Below, piece by piece: positions 16,615-25,592 of a stretch of DNA of 64,000 nucleotides. The position numbers and the translations under genes were made by a program. The stretch spans positions 62,001 to 126,000 of the forward strand of contig NZ_JAJCXB010000002.1 in the NCBI RefSeq assembly GCF_020564935.1. The letters are read 5' to 3'. Position 1 is the first letter of the stretch, and each line of letters begins with the position of its first letter. This DNA is from Streptomyces pinistramenti (GTDB taxonomy: Bacteria > Actinomycetota > Actinomycetes > Streptomycetales > Streptomycetaceae). Below the pieces are notes generated by a model that made no database searches, was not told where the DNA came from, and saw only the letters and a list, made by a program, of their open reading frames with translations.

Positions 16615-17810
16615 CCGCGCGGAACCTTCCGGTAGAACGTGAACCTGTGTCCCGGCAGCCGGTCGGGGTGGAGGATGGCCGTCAGGTCGGCGAGGACCAG
16701 GTCGGGGTGGAGGACGCCGCGCTGGTAGAAGTCGTTGCCGCCGCCCGGCCCGAGTGCCTTGGTGTTGGTCCACACCTCTCCGTCGGTGACGGCGGCCAGG
16801 TGGGCGTAGCGGGGATTGGCCGCGCCCGCGTCGGCGGTCGTCCGCCACTTCTGGTCGGTGAGCCAGATGCGGGCATCGCCGCCCTTGGCGTAGACGGTCT
16901 CGAAACCGAGCTGGAGACTGCCGGTGCCGGTCCGCCGTGCCCAGGGGTAGGTCCCGCCCGCGTCGCGTATCAGCCGGCCGACGTAGGAGCCGCCCGCGGC
17001 CATGAACCAGGTGCCCTGGTACATGCTGCCGGACAGCACCTTCACGGGCTTTCCCGGCCCGGCCGCCGCTCGGGCGGCTTTGGTGTATCCGGCGACGACA
17101 CCGTCAAACACCTGACCGGCCCGGCGTTCGGTGCCGGTCAGCGCGGCCATGGCCTTGATCCATTCGGCCCGGCCGAGCGGAGTGGATTCCAGCCACTCGG
17201 CGTCGGAGACGACGGGGATGCCGGCTCTGCGGAGCTTGGGGTACTGCGGATCGTCGAACCCTGCCGCGACGAGCACGTCGGGATGCGCGCCGATGACCTT
17301 CTCCGTGGTGATGGTTCCGCCGCGTGCGTACTGGCTGATCCGCCCCGCGTCGACCTTCCTGCGGATGTCCGGGGAGACGACCTGGGTACCGTCGGCCACG
17401 CCGGTCAGGACACCGGCGGAGCCCGTCTCGGTCAGCAGCGGCAGCTGGGTGGTGGACGCCGAGTACAGGCTGCGGACCGGCACGGTGAGGTGCTGTGCCT
17501 TCGCCAGCTCGCCGGTCAAGTGCGGCGCCGGAGCGCCGCACTTGACCAGGACGTAGGACTCGGGGGCCGCTTGGGGATAGGGCTGCCGGACGGTGAGGAT
17601 CTGGTAGCTCTTCTCGTACCGCAGGCTGAAGTTGGCCGCATGCGTCACCTTCGACTTGACCGGGAAGTAGTCCTTGTCCGGTGAGAAGTGACGTATGCAG
17701 CCCTCGCGTCCGGCCTCGGCCCCCGGTTTGTCCGGTCCGCCGCAGGCAGTGAGCACGAGGGCCCCCGCCAGCAGGCCGGCAGCCAGCGGCCGTGAGCTCC
17801 GTCGCAGCAT
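16611..17810 (-). CDS. ABC importer substrate-binding lipoprotein, FepB/BtuF type
   Basis: A 399-residue protein starting MLRRSSRPLAAGLLAGALV. The lipobox is LTAC-G, so it should be a lipid-anchored surface receptor. The mature part has an N-terminal strip (DYFPVKSKVTHAANFSLRYE, ILTVRQPYPQ) seen in one subgroup of cobalamin/iron receptors, then the two-lobed periplasmic-binding fold (KVIGAHPDVLVAAGFDDP, GIPVVSDAEWLESTPLGRAEWIK). Its ATG overlaps the stop of the upstream 158-residue protein gene (ATGA). The substrate cannot be read from sequence; corrinoid or a metal chelate is likely, given CbiZ nearby. Confidence 0.85.
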   Translation of the reverse strand: MLRRSSRPLAAGLLAGALVLTACGGPDKPGAEAGREGCIRHFSPDKDYFPVKSKVTHAANFSLRYEKSYQILTVRQPYPQAAPESYVLVKCGAPAPHLTGELAKAQHLTVPVRSLYSASTTQLPLLTETGSAGVLTGVADGTQVVSPDIRRKVDAGRISQYARGGTITTEKVIGAHPDVLVAAGFDDPQYPKLRRAGIPVVSDAEWLESTPLGRAEWIKAMAALTGTERRAGQVFDGVVAGYTKAARAAAGPGKPVKVLSGSMYQGTWFMAAGGSYVGRLIRDAGGTYPWARRTGTGSLQLGFETVYAKGGDARIWLTDQKWRTTADAGAANPRYAHLAAVTDGEVWTNTKALGPGGGNDFYQRGVLHPDLVLADLTAILHPDRLPGHRFTFYRKVPRG

Positions 17811-18286
17811 CAGGACGGGAACCCGAACGAGGCGACGTACGCCTGACCTGGCGGCCGGTGGAACAGGCGGGTGAGGACGAAGTCGTCGTAGAGGCCGGCG
17901 GGGACCGTGGTGTCGGCGGATATCCGTACGCTCAGCCGGTACGGGGACGAGCGCCCTGCCAGGCTCACCGGGCACTCCCACCGGTCGCCCTCGCCCGACA
18001 GGCGTCGCTCGGCCAGGGTGGTGCGGGTCCAGCGGCCTGGGTCTGCCGGGTCGGGGGCGAGCAGGAAGACCTCCAGCAGGTGGCCGGGGTAGCCCTGATA
18101 GGTGTGCAGGTCTTCGGTCCCCAGCACCAGCGCGGTTTCCTCCGGCGGGCCTATCGCGCCGATGCGCGTCACGGTGAGTGGCAGTTCCACCGCGAGTCCG
18201 GAGTACGCGGCGTCACCGTAGATCCCCGGTTCGTCCCCCAGGTGTGTCCGGCCCCGCCAGACCAGTTCTGCGCTTGTCGACTTCAT
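17810..18286 (-). CDS. Uncharacterised 158-residue protein coupled to the ABC importer
   Basis: The protein starts MKSTSAELVWRGRTHLGDEP, with GGGGGAG nine bases upstream, and ends SFGFPS. It has no signal peptide and no transmembrane helix. Alternating hydrophobic/polar stretches (LAVELPLTVTRIGAI, HLLEVFLLAP, SPYRLSVRISADTTVPAGLY) suggest a beta-sandwich. I do not recognise the family. The stop overlaps the binding-protein start, so it is the first gene of the importer transcript and probably acts on the same substrate or its metabolism. A longer open frame to 18355 has no ribosome site. Confidence 0.7.
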   Translation of the reverse strand: MKSTSAELVWRGRTHLGDEPGIYGDAAYSGLAVELPLTVTRIGAIGPPEETALVLGTEDLHTYQGYPGHLLEVFLLAPDPADPGRWTRTTLAERRLSGEGDRWECPVSLAGRSSPYRLSVRISADTTVPAGLYDDFVLTRLFHRPPGQAYVASFGFPS

Positions 18287-18601
18287 GAGTGTCTCCCCCG
18301 CTTCGGACCGTGTCCGGAGAGAAGGGGCGATATACCGGACCCGCGGTCGGCACATGGCCCCTCGAACGCTCCGGAACCTCGTGGTTCACGGCCTGCTCTT
18401 GCGTCCTGTCCGAGCCAAGTTCTCACAGCCGCCTGACGACGGCCAGAGTCCGCGGGGCGGTGGCCGAAAATAGCCGCAGGGCCAGTACGGCGGCCTCGTC
18501 AGCAACCGCTGGGCAGAGGTGGCCGTCCGCTGCCGGCGGCCGTATCAGGCCGTCGTGATGGTGCCGCGGTGGACCGAAGCCGGCGGACTGCCGTGCGCCG
18601 G
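18287..18601. other. Intergenic stretch between methyltransferase and importer operon
   Basis: 315 bases without a gene. It probably holds the promoter of the 158-residue protein/importer operon. No riboswitch consensus such as a B12 box was recognised. Confidence 0.45.
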
Positions 18602-19513
18602 TCACGACGACGGCTTGCGGACCAGCAGGCGCCGGTAGGTCATGCAGCGGCGCAGGTAGAGGTCGATGGTGAGGTTGACGGCCGTGACGAACTCCTCGAT
18701 CATCAACCGCCCGTAGGCCGGTCTGCCCGGGGCACCAACGGGATCCCCCGGCCAGTCGGAGATCACCCGTGGCGCGAAGTGGTCCCACATCTGGCGCTCG
18801 AAGTGGTCGGCCATGGGGCCGCGGGCCACGTGGCCGAGGTCGAGTGACGCCTCGGCGGGCGGGAACCCGGCGGACATCAGGTCGTCCTCGACCGTGGTGG
18901 TGCGGGCGAAGTAGGGGAACTGGAAATGCCGGGTCAGGGCGGCGATGTCCGCGTCGGTGGCGAGCGAGGTGAGCATCCAGTCGTCGACGACGAACCGGCC
19001 ACCGGGCGCCAGGCTGCGGAACACCCGCTCGTACAAGGCGCGGTGGTCCTTGACCTGGTAGAGCATGTTGATGCTCAGCGCGGCGTCGAAAGGGCCGGCG
19101 GGCAGCGACCGCTGGCAGTCGCCGACCCTCACGGCGACGCTGCCGCGTGACGGGCGGTGCGCGCGGTTGAGCCGGCGGCAGGTCTCGGCGTGGACGGGCG
19201 AGTTGGTGACCGAGGTGACGTGGACGCCGCGCCGCCCGGCGAGCAGGCGTGCCGGTCCTCCGAGGCCGCCGCCGATGTCCATCACCCATTCACCGGCGGC
19301 GAGTTCGGCCAGTTCGGCGATCTGGAGGGTGTGGAGTGCCGCACCGCGCCGCCATTGCCTTCCGTCCGACCAGATCCCCGGGTCGGACACCATCGGCGGG
19401 TGCAGCAGGTCACCCGTGAGGTAGATGTGCAGCCCGCCGCCGGGCAGCCCGAGCTGCGCGCCGACCACATCACCTGCGTAGTGCGGCACGGTGCCCTGCC
19501 CACCGCGCGTCAT
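18602..19513 (-). CDS. SAM-dependent class I methyltransferase
   Basis: A 303-residue enzyme. Motif I is EWVMDIGGGLGGPARLLAGR, the acidic binding loop is VRVGDCQRSLP, motif II/III is FDAALSINMLYQVKD, and motif III/IV is LAPGGRFVVDDWML. Downstream a ~120-residue helical region (MSAGFPPAEASLDLGHVARG onward) probably shapes the acceptor site, as in small-molecule O/C-methyltransferases of the UbiE/sarcosine-GMT-like group. ATG 19513 overlaps the dioxygenase stop (ATGA). The acceptor is unknown. Paired with a PhyH dioxygenase and importer, it looks like a tailoring enzyme. Confidence 0.85.
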   Translation of the reverse strand: MTRGGQGTVPHYAGDVVGAQLGLPGGGLHIYLTGDLLHPPMVSDPGIWSDGRQWRRGAALHTLQIAELAELAAGEWVMDIGGGLGGPARLLAGRRGVHVTSVTNSPVHAETCRRLNRAHRPSRGSVAVRVGDCQRSLPAGPFDAALSINMLYQVKDHRALYERVFRSLAPGGRFVVDDWMLTSLATDADIAALTRHFQFPYFARTTTVEDDLMSAGFPPAEASLDLGHVARGPMADHFERQMWDHFAPRVISDWPGDPVGAPGRPAYGRLMIEEFVTAVNLTIDLYLRRCMTYRRLLVRKPSS

Positions 19514-20388
19514 GCGGCCCCTCCGGCCTCTTGCGACCAGCGGGGCAGCCGCCGGTAGGTGACGGGCGGGTGGTCGGGTCCTTCGTAGGTGGGCAGCAGC
19601 GCGCTGACCGCACTGCCGCACAGCGGATGCCCCGGCTCGTTCCACCAGCCGGCCTCCGGAAGGCAGAACTGCCGTACGTAGTGCGCCCTGAACTCTTCGG
19701 GGAGGTCCCGGAAGTCGGGGGTGAAGAGCAGGTCCACGGCGGTGCGCATGGTGTCGGTGTCGTTCGGATGAGTGGCGTGCAGCACCCGTACGTCGCCGAT
19801 CACGAGGTCGCCGGCATCCGCGTCGATGGTCGTCTCGTCCGGGACCGGCAGGTGGGAGACCGTGTCCTGGGGCTGGTCCTCGATGTGCTGGGTGTGCGGC
19901 TCCGGCAGGACATCGTGCAGGTGGTGCCGGGTCCGGTGGCTTCCGGCGACCACCCGCAGGGCGCCGTTCTCACGGCGGGTCCTCTGGAGGTAGAGCATGC
20001 AGAACACCTGGGCGGGCTGTCGGGCGTGGCTCAGGTCGTGGTCCCACGCCCACCAGTCCTGGTGCCACCACAGGCCCGGGGAGCGGGGTGGCTTGGCGAT
20101 GACGTAGCCGCTGATCCAGCGCGGGTCGGTGAACCCGAGCCGCCGGAACGCGTCCGTCAGCGCGTGCGAGGTCAGCACATCGGCGTGCGGATCGTCCTCG
20201 ACGTGGACGGGTATCAGACTGCCGTGGTGGGCGTAGCGCCGGAAGTGCTGCGCCTTCTCCGAGTGCAGTTTGCGTTCGGCCAGATCGCGCAGTCGCGCCA
20301 CCAGGCCAGGGGGCAGGGCCCCTTTGATCAGACAGAACCCGTCGGTTGCCAACTGCTCGCGTATGTCAGGGAGTTCTCGTTCCGACAT
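19510..20388 (-). CDS. PhyH-family Fe(II)/2-oxoglutarate dioxygenase
   Basis: A 292-residue non-haem iron oxygenase. The metal triad is likely H-x-D in WWHQDWWAWD plus the distal His in RVLHATHPND, with an Arg (TMRTAVDLLF) placed to bind 2-oxoglutarate. Family features include GYVIAKPPRSPGLWWHQD and the QVFCMLYLQRTRRENGALRV strand with VVAGSHRTRHH. The ATG at 20388 has AAGGG upstream and faces the cbiZ gene. It is first in a short transcript with the methyltransferase. A hydroxylation of a small ligand is likely; which one is unknown. Confidence 0.85.
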   Translation of the reverse strand: MSERELPDIREQLATDGFCLIKGALPPGLVARLRDLAERKLHSEKAQHFRRYAHHGSLIPVHVEDDPHADVLTSHALTDAFRRLGFTDPRWISGYVIAKPPRSPGLWWHQDWWAWDHDLSHARQPAQVFCMLYLQRTRRENGALRVVAGSHRTRHHLHDVLPEPHTQHIEDQPQDTVSHLPVPDETTIDADAGDLVIGDVRVLHATHPNDTDTMRTAVDLLFTPDFRDLPEEFRAHYVRQFCLPEAGWWNEPGHPLCGSAVSALLPTYEGPDHPPVTYRRLPRWSQEAGGAA

Positions 20389-20488
20389 GGGAAGCCCTTT
20401 CCCCCGCTGTGGTAAGGCTGGTGCGGAAAGTAACAGTGTGGTGATCTCCCCCTGGAGGTCATTTCCGGACGTTCACGGGACGGGCGGC

Positions 20489-21157
20489 ATGGACATCGAG
20501 TTGCGGGACCTGCTGGGCAGTACATCGGTGGTCTGGCTGCCGGGATCCGGTTGGCGGATGCTGTCCTCCGGAGTGCTCGGCGGCGGTCTCGGCCCCCGTA
20601 CGTGGGTGCTCAACGCCCAGGTCCCCCTCACCTACGACCGCACCGACCCCGCCGTCCACCTCACCGAACTCCGGTCCGCGTGCGGCCTGTCCGGCGACGG
20701 AGTGGGCATGCTCACGGCCACCGCGGTGCGGCACTACGTACCGGCGTGCGAGCAGGGCGTCGAGGTGACGGCGACCGTGGGACTGAGCGTGCCGACCTGG
20801 GCCGCCGACCACGCCGCGGTTCCCTCGCCCATGCGCCCGGGGACGGTGAACATCATCGCGTCCCTGCCCGTTCCGCTGGACGACGCGGCCCTCGTCAACG
20901 CCGTGATCACCGCGACCGAGGCGAAGACACAGGCACTGTGGAACGCGGGGCTGGCGGGCACCGGAACCGCATCCGACGCCCTGTGCGTGGCGGTGCCGGA
21001 GAGCGGCGGCCCGTCCGTCCCGTTCTGTGGCCCGCGTTCCGTGTGGGGCATGCGGCTGGCCCGTGCGGTGCACACCGCCGTGTACCGCGGTGCCGTCAAC
21101 TGGCTGAAACGCCACCCTCAGCACGAGGTGGCCCGGTCAACCCAGGCCCCGGCCTGA
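20489..21157 (+). CDS. cbiZ: Adenosylcobinamide amidohydrolase, CbiZ family
   Basis: A 222-residue protein whose conserved strips match CbiZ: LGGGLGPRTWVLNAQVPL, DGVGMLTATAVRHYV, EVTATVGLSVPTWAAD, PGTVNIIASLPVPLDDAAL, TATEAKTQALW and GTGTASDALCVAVP. CbiZ cleaves the aminopropanol side chain of adenosylcobinamide or pseudocobalamin so that salvaged corrinoid can re-enter B12 synthesis. The start is uncertain: ATG 20489 lacks a strong ribosome site, while GTG codons near 20438 would add about 17 residues. It faces the PhyH gene across 100 bases and overlaps the convergent exporter gene by 21 bases. No B12 riboswitch was recognised upstream. Confidence 0.85.
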   Translation: MDIELRDLLGSTSVVWLPGSGWRMLSSGVLGGGLGPRTWVLNAQVPLTYDRTDPAVHLTELRSACGLSGDGVGMLTATAVRHYVPACEQGVEVTATVGLSVPTWAADHAAVPSPMRPGTVNIIASLPVPLDDAALVNAVITATEAKTQALWNAGLAGTGTASDALCVAVPESGGPSVPFCGPRSVWGMRLARAVHTAVYRGAVNWLKRHPQHEVARSTQAPA

Positions 21158-22927
21158 CCGGTTCGGGGTCATACGCGCCACGAGCACCACGGCGCCGACC
21201 GCGGAAGCCGCCAGCACGGACAGGCCGGTGAGCGGCCCGACATCGTGCCATTCGCCCAGCACCAGGCCGCGCAGCACCTCGATCGCGTAGGTGAGCGGGT
21301 TCAGTCGCGCCACCGCCGCCAGCCAGCCGGGCATCACCGCAAGGGGCACGAAGGCGCTGCTGGTGAACACCAGTGGAAGCGTCACGAACCCGCTGACCGC
21401 GAAGAAGACGGTGTGGCTCGACGTCCGGTACGCCAGCGCGATGAACGCCGCGGACACCGTGCCGACGAGCAGCGCAACGGTCAGCAGCAGGAGGACGGTA
21501 TGCACGGCACCCGCCGCAGGCCGGGTACCCAGCACCGCGGCCACCGCCATGATCAGCACCGCCTGCGCCGCCCCCAGTGCCGTCTGGAACAGAATGCGGC
21601 TGCTGACGACGGAACTTCGCGCCAACGGCATGCTCAGCAACCGCCCCAGATAGCCGGTCTCCTTGTCCCACAGCAACGGGACCGCGGCGCTCACCCCCGC
21701 TCCGATGGCGGTGAAGGCGAGGACGCCCGGCAGCATGAAGGCCAGATAGTCGGCGTTGCCCACCGTGTCGGGGCGCATGGCACGGCTGAGCGCGCTGCCC
21801 AGGAGGACCAGCCAGACGGCGGGCTGGAGCAGCGTGAACACCAGACCAAGTTTTTCGCGCCACAGTTCCAGTGACCACCGGCGCAGCAGCGCGCCGGTTT
21901 CCTGCAGTCGTCCGCGCAGCGGATGCGGCGCGGTGGGCGCGCCACGCAGGACGACGGGCTCGGCATCGCCGTCCTCGCGGGTCTCCGCTCCCTCGCCGCC
22001 GGCCAGCGCGCGTCCGGTGTGGAGGAGGAACACGTCGTCCAGCGAGGGCTGTTGGTAGCCGACCTGCGACAGCCGCACGTCGTGTTCCCGCGCCACGTCG
22101 ACCACCTGGGCCAGCGCCGTCGCCGCGTCCTCGACGTACAGGTGGAGGCCGCCCTCGCGGGGCATCACCCGGCGCACCCACGCCCGGCCGGTCAGCGCGT
22201 CCCGCAGCCGGTCCCCGTCATCGGTCACGACCTCCAGGGCGTCCGTCCCCACCGCCCGCTTCAGGCCCGCCGGAGTGCCGCTCACCAGTTCCCGGCCGGC
22301 GTCGATGATGGCCAGCCGGTCGCACAACCGGTCCGCCTCATCAAGGTAGTTCGTGGTCAGCAGCACGGACGAGCCCTGATCCCGCAGTGCTTCGACGTGG
22401 TTCCAGACGCGGTGGCGCGACCGGACGTCGAGACCGAGCGTCGGCTCGTCGAGGATCAGTACCCGCGGCGCCTGTAACAACCCGCAGGCCAGGTCCAGCC
22501 GTTTGAGCATTCCGCCGGAGAACTCGGCCACCCTGCGCCCCGCCTCGTCCGAGAGCCCGACCACCTCCAGCACCTCCTCCACCCGGCTCCGGCGCTCACC
22601 GCGCGGCACGTGGAAAAGATCGGCCTCGATCTCCACGCTCTCCCGGGCCGTGAGCAGATGCCGTATCCCTTTCTCCTGGGACACGTAACCGATCCGCCGC
22701 CTGACCTGCGCCGCCTCGCGCTCCACGTCGAAGCCGCATATCGATGCCCGCCCCGCGCTGGGTACGAGCAGCGTCGTCAGCATCCGGATCGTCGTCGTCT
22801 TGCCCGCGCCGTTGGGCCCCAGCAGTCCGTAGATCTCCCCCGCCGCCACCGTGAGGTCCAGCCCGTCCACAACCGGGCGCCCCTCGAAGGACCGGCTCAG
22901 GCCCTGCGTCCTGATCGCATCACTCAT
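21137..22927 (-). CDS. Fused ABC-2 exporter (ATPase plus permease in one chain)
   Basis: A 596-residue half-exporter. The N-terminal ~310 residues are a DrrA-type ATPase: Walker A GPNGAGKTT, signature EFSGGMLKRLDLACGLL, Walker B VLILDEPTLGLD, and a DrrA C-terminal segment ending GYQQPSLDDVFLLHTGR. A variable ~40-residue linker leads to an ABC-2 permease of six helices (LQPAVWLVLLGSALSRAM, FMLPGVLAFTAIGAGV, then NPLTYAIEVLRGLVLGEW). DrrA and DrrB are usually two proteins, so the fusion is notable. Substrates of the class are drugs, lipids or natural products. It may export a product of the neighbouring methyltransferase/dioxygenase genes; that link is inference. Confidence 0.85.
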   Translation of the reverse strand: MSDAIRTQGLSRSFEGRPVVDGLDLTVAAGEIYGLLGPNGAGKTTTIRMLTTLLVPSAGRASICGFDVEREAAQVRRRIGYVSQEKGIRHLLTARESVEIEADLFHVPRGERRSRVEEVLEVVGLSDEAGRRVAEFSGGMLKRLDLACGLLQAPRVLILDEPTLGLDVRSRHRVWNHVEALRDQGSSVLLTTNYLDEADRLCDRLAIIDAGRELVSGTPAGLKRAVGTDALEVVTDDGDRLRDALTGRAWVRRVMPREGGLHLYVEDAATALAQVVDVAREHDVRLSQVGYQQPSLDDVFLLHTGRALAGGEGAETREDGDAEPVVLRGAPTAPHPLRGRLQETGALLRRWSLELWREKLGLVFTLLQPAVWLVLLGSALSRAMRPDTVGNADYLAFMLPGVLAFTAIGAGVSAAVPLLWDKETGYLGRLLSMPLARSSVVSSRILFQTALGAAQAVLIMAVAAVLGTRPAAGAVHTVLLLLTVALLVGTVSAAFIALAYRTSSHTVFFAVSGFVTLPLVFTSSAFVPLAVMPGWLAAVARLNPLTYAIEVLRGLVLGEWHDVGPLTGLSVLAASAVGAVVLVARMTPNRSGRGLG

Positions 22928-23142
22928 GGCGTCAGCATCACACCTCCGCCCACCACCCCGGCCCGGTCCACGGACCCGGGCCTCGGGCCGCGCGCCGGCG
23001 GTCCCTTCCAGCGTCGCGAGGGACCGGGCCAGGCCCTTCGCGGGCGGTTGTTCCGTCGCGTCTGCGCTTGCTCGGATGACGTCGCATAGGCATTCCGACG
23101 GCCGAGTGGCCGGGCTGGATCAGCGTGCTTAGCCTGGGCGAA

Positions 23143-25500
23143 ATGTCGTTCGTCGGCCCGCGTCCGCGTGGCGGAAGGGTGAGAGTCTTGAGCGCGTCCC
23201 CCGAGGAGCAGGAACAGCTGGAGCCCCATGTGGGGCCCGTTCCCACCGGCGATCCGGAATTCCGTCCTTATCACCATCCCGCTGCCGGATGGGGCGCCGC
23301 GAAGAGCGTGACCCGGTTCCTGACGCGTGAGCGTGCGCTGGTGGACGGGCCGCGGGCGATCATGCGGATGAACCACGAGAAAACCGGCTTCGACTGTCCC
23401 GGATGCGCGTGGCCCGACGACACCAAGGGCCTGCACCTCGATATCTGCGAGAACGGAATCAAGCACGTCACGTGGGAGATGACGCCCAAGCGGGTCGGGC
23501 GCAAATTCTTCGCCGCGCACTCGGTGACCGCGCTGTCCGGGTGGAGCGACTACGACCTGGAAAACCAGGGCCGTCTGACCGAACCGATGGTGTACGACCC
23601 CGACTCGGACCACTACGTCCCGATCAGCTGGAAGGACGCATTCGAGGTCGTCGGCGGTGCGCTGCGCGGCCTGGACAATCCGGATCAGGCTTCGTTCTAC
23701 ACCTCCGGCCGCCTCGGCAACGAGGCCACTTTTCTCTACCAGTTGATGGCCCGCGAGCTGGGCACGAACAACCTGCCCGACTGCTCCAACATGTGCCACG
23801 AGGCCAGCGGCCGCGCTCTGAAGGCGTCCCTGGGAACCGGCAAGGGGACCGTCGACCTCAAGGACTGGGAAAGCGCGGACGCGCTGTTCATCCTGGGGGT
23901 CAACGCCGCATCCAACGCGCCCAGGATGCTCACCGCCCTTGCGGAGGCCCATCGACGCGGCGCGCAGATCGTGCACATCAATCCGCTGGTCGAGGCGGCC
24001 GCCACCCGCACCATCGTCCCGCATGACTTCACGGACATGGCCCTCTTCAAGCCGACCCGGACCAGCACCCTGAACCTTCAGCCGCGCATCGGCGGCGACA
24101 TGGCGCTCCTGCGCGGCATGGCCAAGGCGATCCTGGAGCAGTCCGCCACCGACCCCAAGGCCCTGGACCGGGAGTTCATCGACCGTCACACGGCCGGTTT
24201 CGATGAGTACCGGGCCCTGTGCGAGGCCACGTCATGGGAGGAGATCGAGAGCCAGTCAGCGGTCGGCCGCGAGGACATCCTCACAGCGGCGCGTGTGTAC
24301 GGCGAGGCCGACCGCAGCATCGTCAGCTGGTGCCTGGGCCTGACCCAGCACGAACACGGCGTCGACACCGTCCGGGAGATCGTCAACGTCCTGCTGCTGC
24401 GCGGCAATCTGGGACGTGAGGGAGCCGGCCCCTCTCCGGTGCGCGGGCACAGCAACGTCCAGGGCAACCGCACCTGCGGCATCGATCACCGCCCCACCGA
24501 CGCGTTCCTGGACCGCCTGGCCGAGGTCTGCAAGATCGAGCCGCCGCGTGCGCACGGCCTGGACACCGTCGGCGCCATCCAGGCGATGCACCGCGGCGAG
24601 GTGAAGGTGTTCGTCGGCATGGGCGGCAACTTCGCCCTCGCGGCGCCCGACACCCCCTACACCTACGGGGCCCTGCGCAACTGCGACCTCACCGTCCAGG
24701 TCAGCACCAAGCTCAACCGCAGCCATCTCGTCCACGGCCGCCGGGCCCTGATCCTGCCGTGCCTCGGCCGTACCGAGAAGGACCATCAGCGCAAAGGTGT
24801 GCAGAGCACGTCCGTCGAGGACTCGATGAGCATGGTCCACCTGTCCATCGGCATGAAGCGCCCCGCCTCACCGCACCTGCTGTCCGAGCCCGCCATCGTC
24901 GCCGGCATGGCCCGCGCGGCCCTGCCCGACAGCCCCACTCCCTGGGAGTGGTACATCGAGGACTACGACCGCATCCGGGACACCATGGCCCAAGCCCTCG
25001 ACGGATTCGAGGACTTCAACCGCCGCGTGCGCCTGCCGCTCGGCTTCCGCATCAAGCAGCCCGCCCGCGAGCTGGTCTTCCTCACCCCGTCCGGACGCGC
25101 CGAGTTCTCCACCGCGCCGCTGCCCGACATCGTTCCCGCCCCCGGCACCCTCGCCCTGGCCACCATGCGGTCCCACGACCAGTGGAACACCACCATCTAC
25201 TCCGACAACGACCGCTACCGCGGCATCAAGAACCTGCGCACGCTCGTCTTCATGAACCGCGACGACATGGGCGAACGCGGTATCACCGAGCTGGGCCCCG
25301 TCGACATCACCAGCACCGCCAAGGACGGCAGCAGGCGCCACCTCAACGGCTTCCTCGCCATCCCCTACGACATCCCCCGCGGCTGCGCGGCCGGCTACAT
25401 GCCCGAGATGAACGTCCTGTGCGCACTCGGCGACTACAGCACGCAGAGCGATCAGCCGATCATGAAGCACGTCAAGGTCACCGTCGAGGCCGCGGTGTGA
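23143..25500 (+). CDS. FdhF/YdeP-family molybdopterin oxidoreductase, paralogue 1
   Basis: A 785-residue molybdoenzyme of the family that includes YdeP. It keeps the Cys set CPGCAWP...ICENG near the N-terminus, the Mo-ligand-like Cys-His in NLPDCSNMCHEASG (the position of Sec/Cys-His in formate dehydrogenase H), the cofactor loop SPVRGHSNVQGNRT, and a C-terminal dinucleotide-binding beta barrel (ATMRSHDQWNTTIYSDNDRY). Its natural substrate is not established. The start at ATG 23143 is a choice: TAGCCT lies seven bases upstream, as for a leaderless mRNA, and GTG 23125 is possible. It is convergent with moeA, which helps make its cofactor. Confidence 0.85.
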   Translation: MSFVGPRPRGGRVRVLSASPEEQEQLEPHVGPVPTGDPEFRPYHHPAAGWGAAKSVTRFLTRERALVDGPRAIMRMNHEKTGFDCPGCAWPDDTKGLHLDICENGIKHVTWEMTPKRVGRKFFAAHSVTALSGWSDYDLENQGRLTEPMVYDPDSDHYVPISWKDAFEVVGGALRGLDNPDQASFYTSGRLGNEATFLYQLMARELGTNNLPDCSNMCHEASGRALKASLGTGKGTVDLKDWESADALFILGVNAASNAPRMLTALAEAHRRGAQIVHINPLVEAAATRTIVPHDFTDMALFKPTRTSTLNLQPRIGGDMALLRGMAKAILEQSATDPKALDREFIDRHTAGFDEYRALCEATSWEEIESQSAVGREDILTAARVYGEADRSIVSWCLGLTQHEHGVDTVREIVNVLLLRGNLGREGAGPSPVRGHSNVQGNRTCGIDHRPTDAFLDRLAEVCKIEPPRAHGLDTVGAIQAMHRGEVKVFVGMGGNFALAAPDTPYTYGALRNCDLTVQVSTKLNRSHLVHGRRALILPCLGRTEKDHQRKGVQSTSVEDSMSMVHLSIGMKRPASPHLLSEPAIVAGMARAALPDSPTPWEWYIEDYDRIRDTMAQALDGFEDFNRRVRLPLGFRIKQPARELVFLTPSGRAEFSTAPLPDIVPAPGTLALATMRSHDQWNTTIYSDNDRYRGIKNLRTLVFMNRDDMGERGITELGPVDITSTAKDGSRRHLNGFLAIPYDIPRGCAAGYMPEMNVLCALGDYSTQSDQPIMKHVKVTVEAAV

Positions 25501-25592
25501 GGGGCTATGGCTGCTGTCGGGGTCGGGGGCGGGGCTTCCGGATCGAGCGGCGGGCCAGAGATGCCACCGGCCTGCCTGCGGCCAGGAATCCG

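Noticed and set aside
20389..20488. Cobalamin riboswitch before cbiZ
   Set aside because: The gap is only 100 bases and no B12-box-like sequence was found.
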